Part shown: one piece after another, positions 1-7,240 of the stretch
How positions within the stretch are numbered: the first letter of the stretch is position 1
Layout of the letters: every line of letters begins with the position of its first letter
Origin: CAIKZJ01 sp964626015
GTDB taxonomy: Bacteria; Bacteroidota; Ignavibacteria; Tepidaquicellales; Tepidaquicellaceae
Direction: 5' to 3'
Length of the DNA stretch: 20,900 nt
Assembly (NCBI GenBank): GCA_964626015.1
Contig: CAZVCC010000053.1
Location: 1-20,900, forward strand
Made by a program: the position numbers and the translations under genes
Notes under the pieces: generated by a model
Seen by the model: only the letters and a program-made list of their open reading frames with translations
Databases searched by the model: none
Told to the model about the DNA's origin: nothing

Positions 1-690
1 GTTCTTCTCGGTGTTCTCGGTGTACTCAGTGGTAAAAGCATTTATTCTATTTCTTCTCGGTGTTCTCAGTGTTAAAATCTTTTTGGTGTTTTGGTGTTAA
101 AAGGTTCTTTGGAATAAAAAACTGTTTATTTACTGGATTCTCCTGTTCTTCTCGGTGTTCTCGGTGTTATTAGTATATATTCTATTTCTTTCTCGGTGAA
201 CTCAGTGGTAAAATCTTTTTGGTGTTTTGGTGTTAAAAGGTTCTTTGGAATAAGAAACTGCTTATTTACTGGATTCTCCTGTTCTTCTCGGTGATCTCAG
301 AGATAAAAGCATTTATTCTATTTCTTCTCGGTGTTCTCAGTGGTAAAAGCATTTATTCTATTTCTTTCTCGGTGTTCTCAGTGGTAAAATCTTTTTGGTG
401 TTTTGGTGTTAAAAGGTTCTTTAGAATAAAAACTGTTTATTTTCTGCATTCTCCTGTTCTTCTCGGTGTTCTCAGTGATAAAAGCATTTATTTTATTTCT
501 TTCTCGGTGAACTCGGTGATAAAATCTTTTTGGTGTTTTGGTGTTAAAAGGTTCTTTGAAATAAAAAACTGTTTATTTTCTGCACTTTCCTGTTCTTCTC
601 GGTGTTCTCAGTGGTAAAAGCATTTATTCTATTTCTTTCTCTGCGTTCTCAGTGTTAAAATCTCAGTAGTAAAATCTTGCCTTTGTTTGT
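1..690. repeat. Tandem array of ~136-175 bp composite units
   Basis: Five head-to-tail units start with gttcttctcggtg at 1, 145, 281, 456 and 592; the last is partial. Spacings are 144, 136, 175 and 136 bp. Each full unit holds one or more copies of a ~23 bp motif (ctcggtgttctcagtggtaa and variants), then a T-rich linker, then a second motif beginning ctttttggtgttttggtgtt (at 79, 215, 391 and 526). The 175 bp unit is longer because it carries one extra ~40 bp sub-unit. The array starts at or before the window edge and stops just short of the panC stop codon. An open frame of 108 codons across it merely reads the repeat and is not a gene. I see no gene here. Confidence 0.9.
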
Positions 691-703
691 ATCTCTCTTT
701 ACT

Positions 704-1567
704 TCATGTTTTTTCTAATACTATGTTGTCTATCAGCCGCGTCCTTCCGCAGAATACTGCTAGCGATATCAGCACCTCGCCTTTAAAGTTTTTTAGGTCT
801 GTAATTTCATCCAGCATTTTATTATCCGTTATCGAAACATACTGTACCGATAAATCACCGGATTTTTCTTCTATCGTTTTCTTTATTTCCGCCTTAATAT
901 CTTCTGAGTCGTAATAATTGCCGTCTGTTATTCTGCCCTTTGCCCGATTTAAAGACAGGTTAATCACTGCTGCATTAGACTTCTGCTCATCGGTAAGGTA
1001 TGTATTACGCGAACTCATTGCGAGCCCGTTGTCTTCTCGCATCGTTTCGCAGATTCTAATTTCAACGTCGAGGTTTAAATCGTTCACCATTTTTTTCAGC
1101 AGCGATACTTGCTGTGCGTCTTTCTGTCCGAAATATGAGTAATGCGGTTTTGTTATGTTAAATAGCTTCAATACAATCGTAGCAACACCCTTAAAATGTC
1201 CCGGTCTGTACCTGCCTTCGAGCTTTTCAGAAAGCTCATCAACGTTTACATATGTTTTGTAAAACTCCGGGTACATTTCCGCATCTTCAGGATAAAATAT
1301 ATAATCAACTCCTGCTTGTTTGCAGATGTAATAGTCTCTTAGAAAATCTCGGGGATACTGTGTGAAGTCTTCATTTGGCAGAAACTGTGATGGATTAACA
1401 AATATGCTTGCTGCAACTATGTCGCATTCATCCTTTGCCGCCAGCATAAGCGATACATGCCCCTCATGCAAAAAACCCATTGTTGGAACAAAGCCTATAG
1501 TCTTGCCGGTACGCCTGTAATAATCGGCAATTTCCTGCATCGGCTTTATTTGCCTTATTACTTTCAA
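704..1567 (-). CDS. panC: Pantothenate synthetase (pantoate--beta-alanine ligase)
   Basis: Joins pantoate and beta-alanine with ATP to make pantothenate, the last step before coenzyme A synthesis; cytoplasmic. The 287-residue length is normal for the family. The N-terminal signature PTMGFLHEGH lies at residues 28-37 with the adenylate-binding HxGH at 34-37, followed by FVNPSQF, the YFGQKDAQQ segment and MREDNGLAMSSRN, which corresponds to the family's KMSKS-like loop. The start is a TTG that directly follows the accD stop codon in the same frame (TAA-TTG), so no earlier start exists; the first ATG (residue 10) would cut into the conserved first strand. An AGGA before the TAA is a plausible ribosome site, which suggests translational coupling to accD. 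Function is confident from motifs; only the start codon is unusual. Confidence 0.96.
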   Translation of the reverse strand: MKVIRQIKPMQEIADYYRRTGKTIGFVPTMGFLHEGHVSLMLAAKDECDIVAASIFVNPSQFLPNEDFTQYPRDFLRDYYICKQAGVDYIFYPEDAEMYPEFYKTYVNVDELSEKLEGRYRPGHFKGVATIVLKLFNITKPHYSYFGQKDAQQVSLLKKMVNDLNLDVEIRICETMREDNGLAMSSRNTYLTDEQKSNAAVINLSLNRAKGRITDGNYYDSEDIKAEIKKTIEEKSGDLSVQYVSITDNKMLDEITDLKNFKGEVLISLAVFCGRTRLIDNIVLEKT

Positions 1568-2410
1568 TTATCCTGCAAAGTGTTTTAAAAGCTGGGTGAG
1601 CTTTTCCTTCAGGTTCTTCCTGTCAACTATTAAATCAAGAAACCCATGCTCAAGCAGGAATTCCGAGCGCTGGAAACCCTTCGGTAAATCTTTGCCCGTT
1701 GCCTGTTTTATTACCCTCGGACCTGCAAACCCGATAAGTGCGTTCGGCTCGGCAATGTTCAGGTCGCCCTGCATCGCATAAGAAGCACTCGCTCCTCCCG
1801 TTGTAGGATTTGTTATTAGAGATATGTAAGGTATTTTTTCTTCGGCAAGCTTTGCAAGTCTTGAGGAAACTTTCGCGAGCTGCATGAGTGATATTCCGCC
1901 CTCCATCATCCTCGCTCCGCCGCTTGATGAAATAATGATAAGTGGTGTTTTAGTCTTCAGGCATCTGTCAACTGCTCTTGCAATTTTTTCACCGAGTACG
2001 CTGCCCATACTGCCGCCTATGAATGCAAAATCCATCGCACAAACTACCGCAGGCATCTTGTTTATCTCTCCCGTGCCCCATCTTATTGAATCGTACAGCT
2101 CTGTTTTTTTAATCGTCTCGTCAATTCTTTTGTCGTATGGTTTAGTGTCCGTAAACTTCAGCGTGTCAACTGATTTCATTTTCTTGTCAAATTCTTTGAA
2201 CGTTCCCTCGTCAAACAGAAGTTTGAAATATTCTTCGCTGCCTACCCTGAAATGATAACCGCATTTTATACAGGTGTACGAATTTGATTCCCACTGTTTC
2301 TTGTGCATCATTTCGCCGCACTCATCGCACTTTGTCCACATCCCGTCAGGAAGGTCTTGTTTGGGAGTTTCAGTAAGAATATTCTTCTCAGATCTTTTAA
2401 ACCATGCCAT
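1568..2410 (-). CDS. accD: Acetyl-CoA carboxylase carboxyltransferase subunit beta
   Basis: Beta half of the carboxyltransferase that moves CO2 from carboxybiotin to acetyl-CoA, giving malonyl-CoA for fatty acid synthesis; it acts with AccA, which is not in this window. The 280-residue protein has the expected N-terminal zinc ribbon with Cys28, Cys31, Cys47 and Cys50, then the crotonase-like carboxyltransferase core with SSSGGARMMEGG and TTGGASASYAMQGD motifs. The start is an ATG, and only a weak purine-rich stretch precedes it. The gene ends on a TAA that touches the panC start. A 234 bp gap holding a palindromic repeat separates it from tsaB upstream, so accD-panC may have its own promoter or be read through from tsaB. 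Confidence 0.97.
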   Translation of the reverse strand: MAWFKRSEKNILTETPKQDLPDGMWTKCDECGEMMHKKQWESNSYTCIKCGYHFRVGSEEYFKLLFDEGTFKEFDKKMKSVDTLKFTDTKPYDKRIDETIKKTELYDSIRWGTGEINKMPAVVCAMDFAFIGGSMGSVLGEKIARAVDRCLKTKTPLIIISSSGGARMMEGGISLMQLAKVSSRLAKLAEEKIPYISLITNPTTGGASASYAMQGDLNIAEPNALIGFAGPRVIKQATGKDLPKGFQRSEFLLEHGFLDLIVDRKNLKEKLTQLLKHFAG

Positions 2411-2444
2411 TTTTCTAAAATTTAATTTATAAAATTAAACATCA

Positions 2445-2540
2445 TTTTGTCATCCCCGCTCGCAAACCAGATACGCAGCGCGTTTCTTGGCGGTCTGCCT
2501 GTCTGCAGCAGGTAGACCTGACGCAGGCAGGGGATCTAAT
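2445..2540. repeat. Palindromic intergenic element
   Basis: Lies in the 234 bp gap between tsaB and accD and is noticeably richer in G+C than its surroundings. A 9 bp stem with one mismatch forms between 2493-2501 (gtctgcctg) and 2509-2517 (caggtagac). A wider pair, ctgcctg at 2495-2501 and caggcag at 2524-2530, is an alternative fold. The outer ends atcccc (2452-2457) and ggggat (2530-2535) are also complementary. This looks like a REP-like or small non-autonomous repeat rather than a terminator, because no T tract follows either side of the stem. Confidence 0.6.
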
Positions 2541-2644
2541 CATGATTGTTTATAATTACGTCTTTTTAGTTTTGTTTTCAATCCAAATATTTTTCTTAAA
2601 CTTCTCCGGCTTTCGAGCACCCTGTTTTAATTCCTGAAACGTTT

Positions 2645-3283
2645 TCAGTTTCCTAAAAATTGTTTCATGTAAAAAGGTTCGCTCGTTCTGTAATCGCTTA
2701 TTTGACCGGTCCCTATACTCTTTACAGCAAGACTGTATAAAGCCTTCAGGTTTGTCTCATCAAACATGTTCATTATTTTCATATTCGCGGGAAAATCATG
2801 AACGGTATTATCGTTAAGCAATAATAAACCTTCAATCTTCCCAAAATCTTCGGGCATCGCCGTTTGATAATCCGTTACTCTCTTTCCGTCCCGAAATACA
2901 GCATAATAAAACTCTCCCGATTTCATTCCCGAGGTTATAATCGGTATAACTTTATCTTTGCCGTTATTGCTCAGGTAGTACTTTTCAGCGATTAAATCCA
3001 GAGAATTAACCTCTATCAACTCAGCACCCGTCGCAAAACACATTGCCTTCGAAATCGCAGAACCTATTCTTAAACCGGTAAATGACCCGGGTCCGTTCGC
3101 AAGTCCTATAAAATCAATGTCTTGAAAGCAATATCCTTTCTCGTCAAATTCAGATTTAATTTCATAAACGAGGTCATCGGCGTTTTTGCTGTCATCGAGT
3201 GTTTTCAATATACAAAAATCGCTTTTCTTGTTATATGCAAATTCAATTTTTCTTGAGGCTGTGTCTATCAGCAATATGTTCAT
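2645..3283 (-). CDS. tsaB: tRNA threonylcarbamoyladenosine biosynthesis protein TsaB
   Basis: Partner of TsaD and TsaE in making N6-threonylcarbamoyladenosine at position 37 of ANN-decoding tRNAs. The sequence shows the ASKHA-fold N-terminus MNILLIDTAS and the hallmark GPGSFTGLRIG at about residues 64-74. The frame can be extended upstream to a TTG at 3304, which would overlap tsaE by 20 nt, but the ATG at 3283 fits the family's usual beginning and gives 212 residues. With that start, the tsaE stop is followed by one base and then ATG. tsaD is not in the window. The C-terminal half is less conserved, as usual for TsaB. Identification is secure; the ATG start is my choice over the TTG. Confidence 0.93.
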   Translation of the reverse strand: MNILLIDTASRKIEFAYNKKSDFCILKTLDDSKNADDLVYEIKSEFDEKGYCFQDIDFIGLANGPGSFTGLRIGSAISKAMCFATGAELIEVNSLDLIAEKYYLSNNGKDKVIPIITSGMKSGEFYYAVFRDGKRVTDYQTAMPEDFGKIEGLLLLNDNTVHDFPANMKIMNMFDETNLKALYSLAVKSIGTGQISDYRTSEPFYMKQFLGN

Positions 3284-3284
3284 A

Positions 3285-3731
3285 TTAATCAGGTTTTTCT
3301 TCAATTTTAATGAAATTTATTAATCTTTCCTCTGTTTTTGAGCCAAATTCAATTAAAACCTTGTCAATTTCTTTATTAAGGTATTCTTCTGCAATCTCTG
3401 GCCATTCAATCAGTAGTATCGAATTTGTGTCAATGTATTCATTAAACCCGATTACCTCGAGCTCTGCAGGGGACTTTAATCTGTAAAGGTCAAAATGATA
3501 AATCTTTATTTCATTCTCATCTTTGCCAGTGCCTTTATATTCATTAACAAGTATAAATGTAGGACTGTTGACAATGTCCGGAACTTTGAAATAATCGCAA
3601 ATGCCTTTCACAAACTGCGTCTTACCCGTTCCAAGATTTCCCTTAAGTCCTATTATACCTCCCGGTTTCAGTTCTTCTGCAAATTTTCGCCCTGCGGTAA
3701 TCGTTTCTTTTTCGCTCTTGGAAACTATCAT
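3285..3731 (-). CDS. tsaE: tRNA threonylcarbamoyladenosine biosynthesis ATPase TsaE
   Basis: Small P-loop ATPase that drives the TsaB-TsaD-TsaE cycle for t6A tRNA modification. At 148 residues it is normal in size. The Walker A loop is GNLGTGKT at residues 31-38, followed by the SPTF switch-like segment, HFDLYR, and the IEWPE motif typical of the family. The ATG start shares its A with the TAA stop of porX upstream (TAATG), and AAGGGG just before it is a good ribosome site, so translation is probably coupled to porX. tsaB follows one base after its stop, so tsaE and tsaB are almost surely co-transcribed. Confidence 0.96.
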   Translation of the reverse strand: MIVSKSEKETITAGRKFAEELKPGGIIGLKGNLGTGKTQFVKGICDYFKVPDIVNSPTFILVNEYKGTGKDENEIKIYHFDLYRLKSPAELEVIGFNEYIDTNSILLIEWPEIAEEYLNKEIDKVLIEFGSKTEERLINFIKIEEKPD

Positions 3732-5296
3732 TACCCCTTGCTTTCTAATATGGCTATCGGTAGTATCATTTCTTCCATCGAAATCCCGCCGTGCTGGAAT
3801 GTGTCGTTGTAATAATTAAGGTACTTATGGTAATCGGTCGGATAGACGAAATAGAAGTCTTCCTTCGCGATTATGTAATTCACAATGCCGTTCCTGACGG
3901 GCAGCTTGTAATCGGTCGGGTTCTTTATTAAAACAGCATTCCTCGGCTCGGCTTTTACGTTTCTTCCGTATTTGTATCTTAGGTTTGTTGCCGATTCTCT
4001 GTCGCCCATTGCTTTCACTCCGTGTAGACACCTTATGCTGCCGTGGTCTGTTGTGATAATTATCTTTACTCCGGATTTTGTCGATAGCTGTCTCAGCATT
4101 CCGAAGAATGACGAGTGCTCAAACCACGATTCTGTCAGCGACCTGTATGCAGACTCGTCGGGAGCAATTTCTTTCAGTATTGCTGTGTCGCTTCTTGAGT
4201 GCGATATCATGTCAAGGAAGTTAATTACTATGGCGTTCAGATGGTTGTTGCAGTAAGAAAGTATCTTGCTTTCCACTCCTCTGCTGAAATCCGAATCCAT
4301 TATTTTCGTGTACTTTAACTCATTGCGCAGTTTTATTTTCTTTCGTTCAAGAAGTTTCTGGAGAAATTCTTTCTCAAAATTGTTCTTTGAGTTTTCATCG
4401 TCATCGCTCGTCTTCCAAAGATTCGGATAATATTTCTCAATCTCGGAAGGATACATCCCTGCGAATATAGCATTCCTGCAGTATGGTGTTGCAGTCGGTA
4501 AAAGGGAGTAATAATACTCTTTTGAAATTTTAAAATACCTGTCCAGATATTTTTCCATCATTACCCACTGGTCGAGTCTCATGCAGTCCACGACAAAGAA
4601 GAAAACTGACCTGTTCTTTTCAATTTCTGGTATAAGGTACTTTTCGGCAATCTCATTCGAAAGTACGGGTTTGCTTTCGCCGTTATTCACCCAGTTCAGG
4701 TAATTCCTTTCAACGTATTTAGAAAATCCCACATTGCACTCTCTTCTTTGATCTAATGCAGTCTGTTTTAAACCAATTTCTGGATGTTCATCAAGTTCCA
4801 TTTCCCAGTTTGTCATTTTGGCATGAATGCTTGCCCACTCGTTCCAGTCAGGATCATTCATCAGAGATACAGAAATCTGGTTAAATTCCTGTATATAATC
4901 CCTCGAGACCTGATTTCCTTTAAGTTTACTGCCCTCGAGAAATTTCTTGCAGACAAGAAGTACTTGTTTAGGATTTACAGGTTTTAACAGATAATCATTA
5001 ATTTTTTTGCCAATAGCATCTTCCATTAAACTTTCAGTCTCGTTCTTCGTGACCATCACTACCGGTAGGTTTGGCTTTAGGTCTTTTATCTCCGAAAGAG
5101 TTTCAAGCCCGCCCTTGCCGGGCATCATCTCGTCCATGAAGACAAGACCTATGTTGTTCTCTTTTATGAATTGTACGGCATCGTCGCCGTTCGTTGCCTC
5201 GTAAACTATGTATCCCTTTTGCTTGAGGAACATTATGTTGGATTTCAGTAAATCTATTTCATCATCAACCCATAGAATGATTTCTTTGTTTTCCAT
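3731..5296 (-). CDS. porX: PorX-type two-component response regulator with PglZ domain
   Basis: Response regulator linked in Bacteroidetes to control of the type IX secretion system, normally paired with the kinase PorY. The N-terminal receiver domain (about 1-120) has acidic Asp11/Asp12, phospho-acceptor Asp55 in FMDEMMPG, Thr83 and Lys105. No DNA-binding domain follows; instead there is a helical linker and a PglZ/alkaline-phosphatase-fold domain from about 210 to 521. Its expected metal and catalytic residues are visible: Asp237 in VVDCMRLD, Thr268/Thr270 in LLPTATPYC, Asp362 and His366 in LDMISH, Asp417-His418 in TTDHGS, and His502 in QHGG. So both halves look active. PorX family members are reported to act as phosphodiesterases on oligonucleotides. 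The length of 521 residues matches known PorX. It overlaps tsaE by one base; no porY is present here. Confidence 0.93.
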   Translation of the reverse strand: MENKEIILWVDDEIDLLKSNIMFLKQKGYIVYEATNGDDAVQFIKENNIGLVFMDEMMPGKGGLETLSEIKDLKPNLPVVMVTKNETESLMEDAIGKKINDYLLKPVNPKQVLLVCKKFLEGSKLKGNQVSRDYIQEFNQISVSLMNDPDWNEWASIHAKMTNWEMELDEHPEIGLKQTALDQRRECNVGFSKYVERNYLNWVNNGESKPVLSNEIAEKYLIPEIEKNRSVFFFVVDCMRLDQWVMMEKYLDRYFKISKEYYYSLLPTATPYCRNAIFAGMYPSEIEKYYPNLWKTSDDDENSKNNFEKEFLQKLLERKKIKLRNELKYTKIMDSDFSRGVESKILSYCNNHLNAIVINFLDMISHSRSDTAILKEIAPDESAYRSLTESWFEHSSFFGMLRQLSTKSGVKIIITTDHGSIRCLHGVKAMGDRESATNLRYKYGRNVKAEPRNAVLIKNPTDYKLPVRNGIVNYIIAKEDFYFVYPTDYHKYLNYYNDTFQHGGISMEEMILPIAILESKG

Positions 5297-5475
5297 GTTT
5301 TTTCATTTTAGTTAGTAAATGAGTATCAATCCGTCATTTATGATTTTCTTATTCCTTTATTGTACGTGTTTATTTTTATGAATCTGTCTTTGATAACATT
5401 CTTAATTTATAACAAATATTTCTTAAATTCATTCTTATAATTCGTCTCCAATTTCCTGTTCACTGCCTCCTGATA
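5297..5475 (-). other. Gap between rlmD and porX, possible porX leader
   Basis: A+T-rich 179 bp spacer with no gene. A 7 bp inverted repeat (taaatga at about 5311-5317 and tcattta at about 5329-5335, 11 nt loop) sits just upstream of the porX start. I could not identify a convincing promoter or terminator, so whether porX begins its own transcript is undecided. Confidence 0.3.
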
Positions 5476-6885
5476 TTAACTTCCTGCTCTCAAAATCTCT
5501 ACTACATTTTCTACGTGATACGTCTGCGGAAACATATCCACAGGCTGAATCTTCCCAAGACGATACTTTCCTTTGTTCATTATTATACTCAAATCCCTCG
5601 CTTGTGTTACAGGACTACAGCTCACATAAACTATTTTCTCGAAATCAGAATTGCTCAGCACCTCGCATATGTCAGGATGCAGCCCCGACCTTGGCGGGTC
5701 AAGTATTACCTTGTTAAAAGTGTCATCTTTAAAGTTTGCCAGAAAATCCTTTATATCCGACGTTTCAAATTCTGTGTTCTCAATCCCGTTCAGCTTTGCA
5801 TTCTCTCTTGCACTTGCTATTGATTCTTCAATCAGTTCCACACCCTTAACTTTATTCACAATCTCGGAAATGTAAATTGATATCGAACCCGTTCCGCAGT
5901 AAAGGTCAAGCACATTGTCGCTTTTTCTGAACTCGCCAAATTCGGAAGCGGTTCTGTAAAGTTTTTCCGCCTGCAGAGTGTTAGTCTGGAAAAAAGAGTT
6001 TGGTGAAATCTTAAACAAATATTCTTTGCTTTCTCTTATCAGCTTTTCGGTTATATACCCGTTTCCATAAAGTATTTTTACATCTTCCGCAAATGCAACC
6101 TGCGCCTTCTTCTGTGTAAATGAGTTTAACAATGTCGTTACCGGCGGAAATTCTTTCTTCATCTCTTCCTTGTATTCATTCATCAGTTCTTCGTTGTAAT
6201 CGTACGTAATCAGGTTGACCATCAGGTCATTCGTTCTTTTGCACTCGCGTACAATTAAAAACCTCAGATATCCCGAATGCGTTTTGGTTGTGTATATCGA
6301 AACACCCCTTTCCTTAAAAAATTTTCTTGCATGGTTTAAAATATTACTCGTAATCTCCGACTGTAGAAAGCATTCTTCAATATCCAATATTTTAGTGTGA
6401 AATCTCGGCAGGTGAAAACCGACCGCAAAGTTTTCCTTTTCTTTATTCTCATCAAGATTTGTCAGCCACTTCTCATCCGAAAACGAAAATTCCATCTTAT
6501 TCCTGTAATAATATTCTTCGTCAGACTTCAGTGCTGAGGGTATTTTCAAATCTTTAAACCCGCCTATTTTTTCAAAAGCATTTCTTACAACTTCCGTCTT
6601 AAACTCTATTTGCTTTTCATAACTATAATTCTGCACCTTGCATCCGCCGCATACTCCGAAATGCTTGCATCTCGGCTTGATCCTGAAGGGCGATTCTTTA
6701 TTAATTTTTCTCGCTGTTGCTTCTGCATAATTCTTCTTTACTCTTCGTACTTCTGCCGTGACTTCATCTCCCGGAAGTGCGTTCTTGCAAAAGACCACAA
6801 ACCCTTCTTCTATCCTCGCCACACCCATTCCTTCTGAGTTCAGCGTTTCAATCTTTAGCTCTATTTCCTGATTCTTCTTTATCAT
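5476..6885 (-). CDS. rlmD: 23S rRNA (uracil-5-)-methyltransferase, RlmD/TrmA family
   Basis: S-adenosylmethionine-dependent enzyme that methylates carbon 5 of a uridine, most likely in 23S rRNA. The order of parts is an N-terminal TRAM RNA-binding domain (about 1-60), an iron-sulfur site with Cys73, Cys79, Cys82 (CKHFGVCGGC) and probably Cys172, a central RNA-recognition region, and a Rossmann methyltransferase domain with VLDLYCGTGSISIY, LDPPRSG, and the catalytic Cys423 in VSCSPVTQA. The 469-residue length suits RlmD. Target position (RlmD versus RlmC, a dual-specific enzyme or TrmA) cannot be settled from sequence by eye. The ATG start has no clear ribosome site. It lies 179 bp upstream of porX in the same direction; whether they share a transcript is open. 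Confidence 0.9.
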   Translation of the reverse strand: MIKKNQEIELKIETLNSEGMGVARIEEGFVVFCKNALPGDEVTAEVRRVKKNYAEATARKINKESPFRIKPRCKHFGVCGGCKVQNYSYEKQIEFKTEVVRNAFEKIGGFKDLKIPSALKSDEEYYYRNKMEFSFSDEKWLTNLDENKEKENFAVGFHLPRFHTKILDIEECFLQSEITSNILNHARKFFKERGVSIYTTKTHSGYLRFLIVRECKRTNDLMVNLITYDYNEELMNEYKEEMKKEFPPVTTLLNSFTQKKAQVAFAEDVKILYGNGYITEKLIRESKEYLFKISPNSFFQTNTLQAEKLYRTASEFGEFRKSDNVLDLYCGTGSISIYISEIVNKVKGVELIEESIASARENAKLNGIENTEFETSDIKDFLANFKDDTFNKVILDPPRSGLHPDICEVLSNSDFEKIVYVSCSPVTQARDLSIIMNKGKYRLGKIQPVDMFPQTYHVENVVEILRAGS

Positions 6886-6981
6886 TAAGTTTTATATTAA
6901 TTCCAAATTAATCATCCTGCCTGTCATAAAATATCCACATTTGATTATCTTTATCCTTTCTCTTTTGAATATTCTGTCTTA

Positions 6982-7099
6982 ATGGTCTGCTTGCGTCGGC
7001 AGCAATACATTTCTTTTCTTAATTATTTATCCATTCAAATATGGTCTGTTAGCGTCGGCAGCAATACATTTCTTTTCTTAATTATTTATCCATTCAAAT
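6982..7099. repeat. 59 bp direct tandem duplication
   Basis: Copies at 6982-7040 and 7041-7099 lie back to back and differ at only two positions (tctgcttgcg versus tctgttagcg). Each begins atggtctg, contains gcgtcggcagcaatacat, and ends in an A+T-rich stretch. The near identity suggests a recent duplication. Part of the unit, read in reverse (ctgccgacgc), resembles the palindromic element near 2518-2530. Confidence 0.9.
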
Positions 7100-7138
7100 A
7101 TTGTAATTTAATTATATTCCATCTAATTTTCGTATCAT

Positions 7139-7217
7139 AACTCTGAAAGAGTTAAATATGAATAACCCCCGGCACAGCCGGGGGAAGTAAAACAGTAATC
7201 ACAACCCTGAAGGGGTT
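7139..7217. repeat. Three-hairpin GC-rich intergenic repeat, copy 1
   Basis: Three short hairpins in a row: aactctgaaagagtt (7139-7153), a perfect 8 bp GC stem cccccggc-aca-gccggggg (7166-7184), and aaccctgaaggggtt (7203-7217). The middle hairpin and its left flank (aatatgaataa) recur at 20722-20751, differing only in the loop. The cluster ends 23 bp before the start codon of the downstream gene, so it may lie in its 5' leader. Confidence 0.85.
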
Positions 7218-7240
7218 GAACAAAAAATTATTTAATCAGC

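Larger units (their letters stand above)
6886..7240. other. Divergent intergenic region, repeat-rich
   Basis: This 355 bp gap separates the leftward rlmD and the rightward carbonic-anhydrase-like gene, so it must hold a promoter for each. I could not pick out convincing promoter hexamers. It contains a 59 bp tandem duplication (6982-7099) and a group of three hairpins (7139-7217), described separately. No gene is seen. Confidence 0.7.

Noticed and set aside
291..617. 108-codon open frame in the left repeat array
   Set aside because: It translates the tandem repeat itself, has internally repeated phrases matching the DNA period and no ribosome site or family resemblance.
1..690. CRISPR array
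   Set aside because: Units are long and diverged, the spacers are themselves repeated, and no cas genes are nearby.
2493..2517. Intrinsic terminator after tsaB
   Set aside because: The stem has no T tract after it on the minus strand and belongs to a larger palindromic element.
7139..7217. Riboswitch before the carbonic-anhydrase-like gene
   Set aside because: The stems recur elsewhere downstream of an unrelated gene and lack any known aptamer layout.
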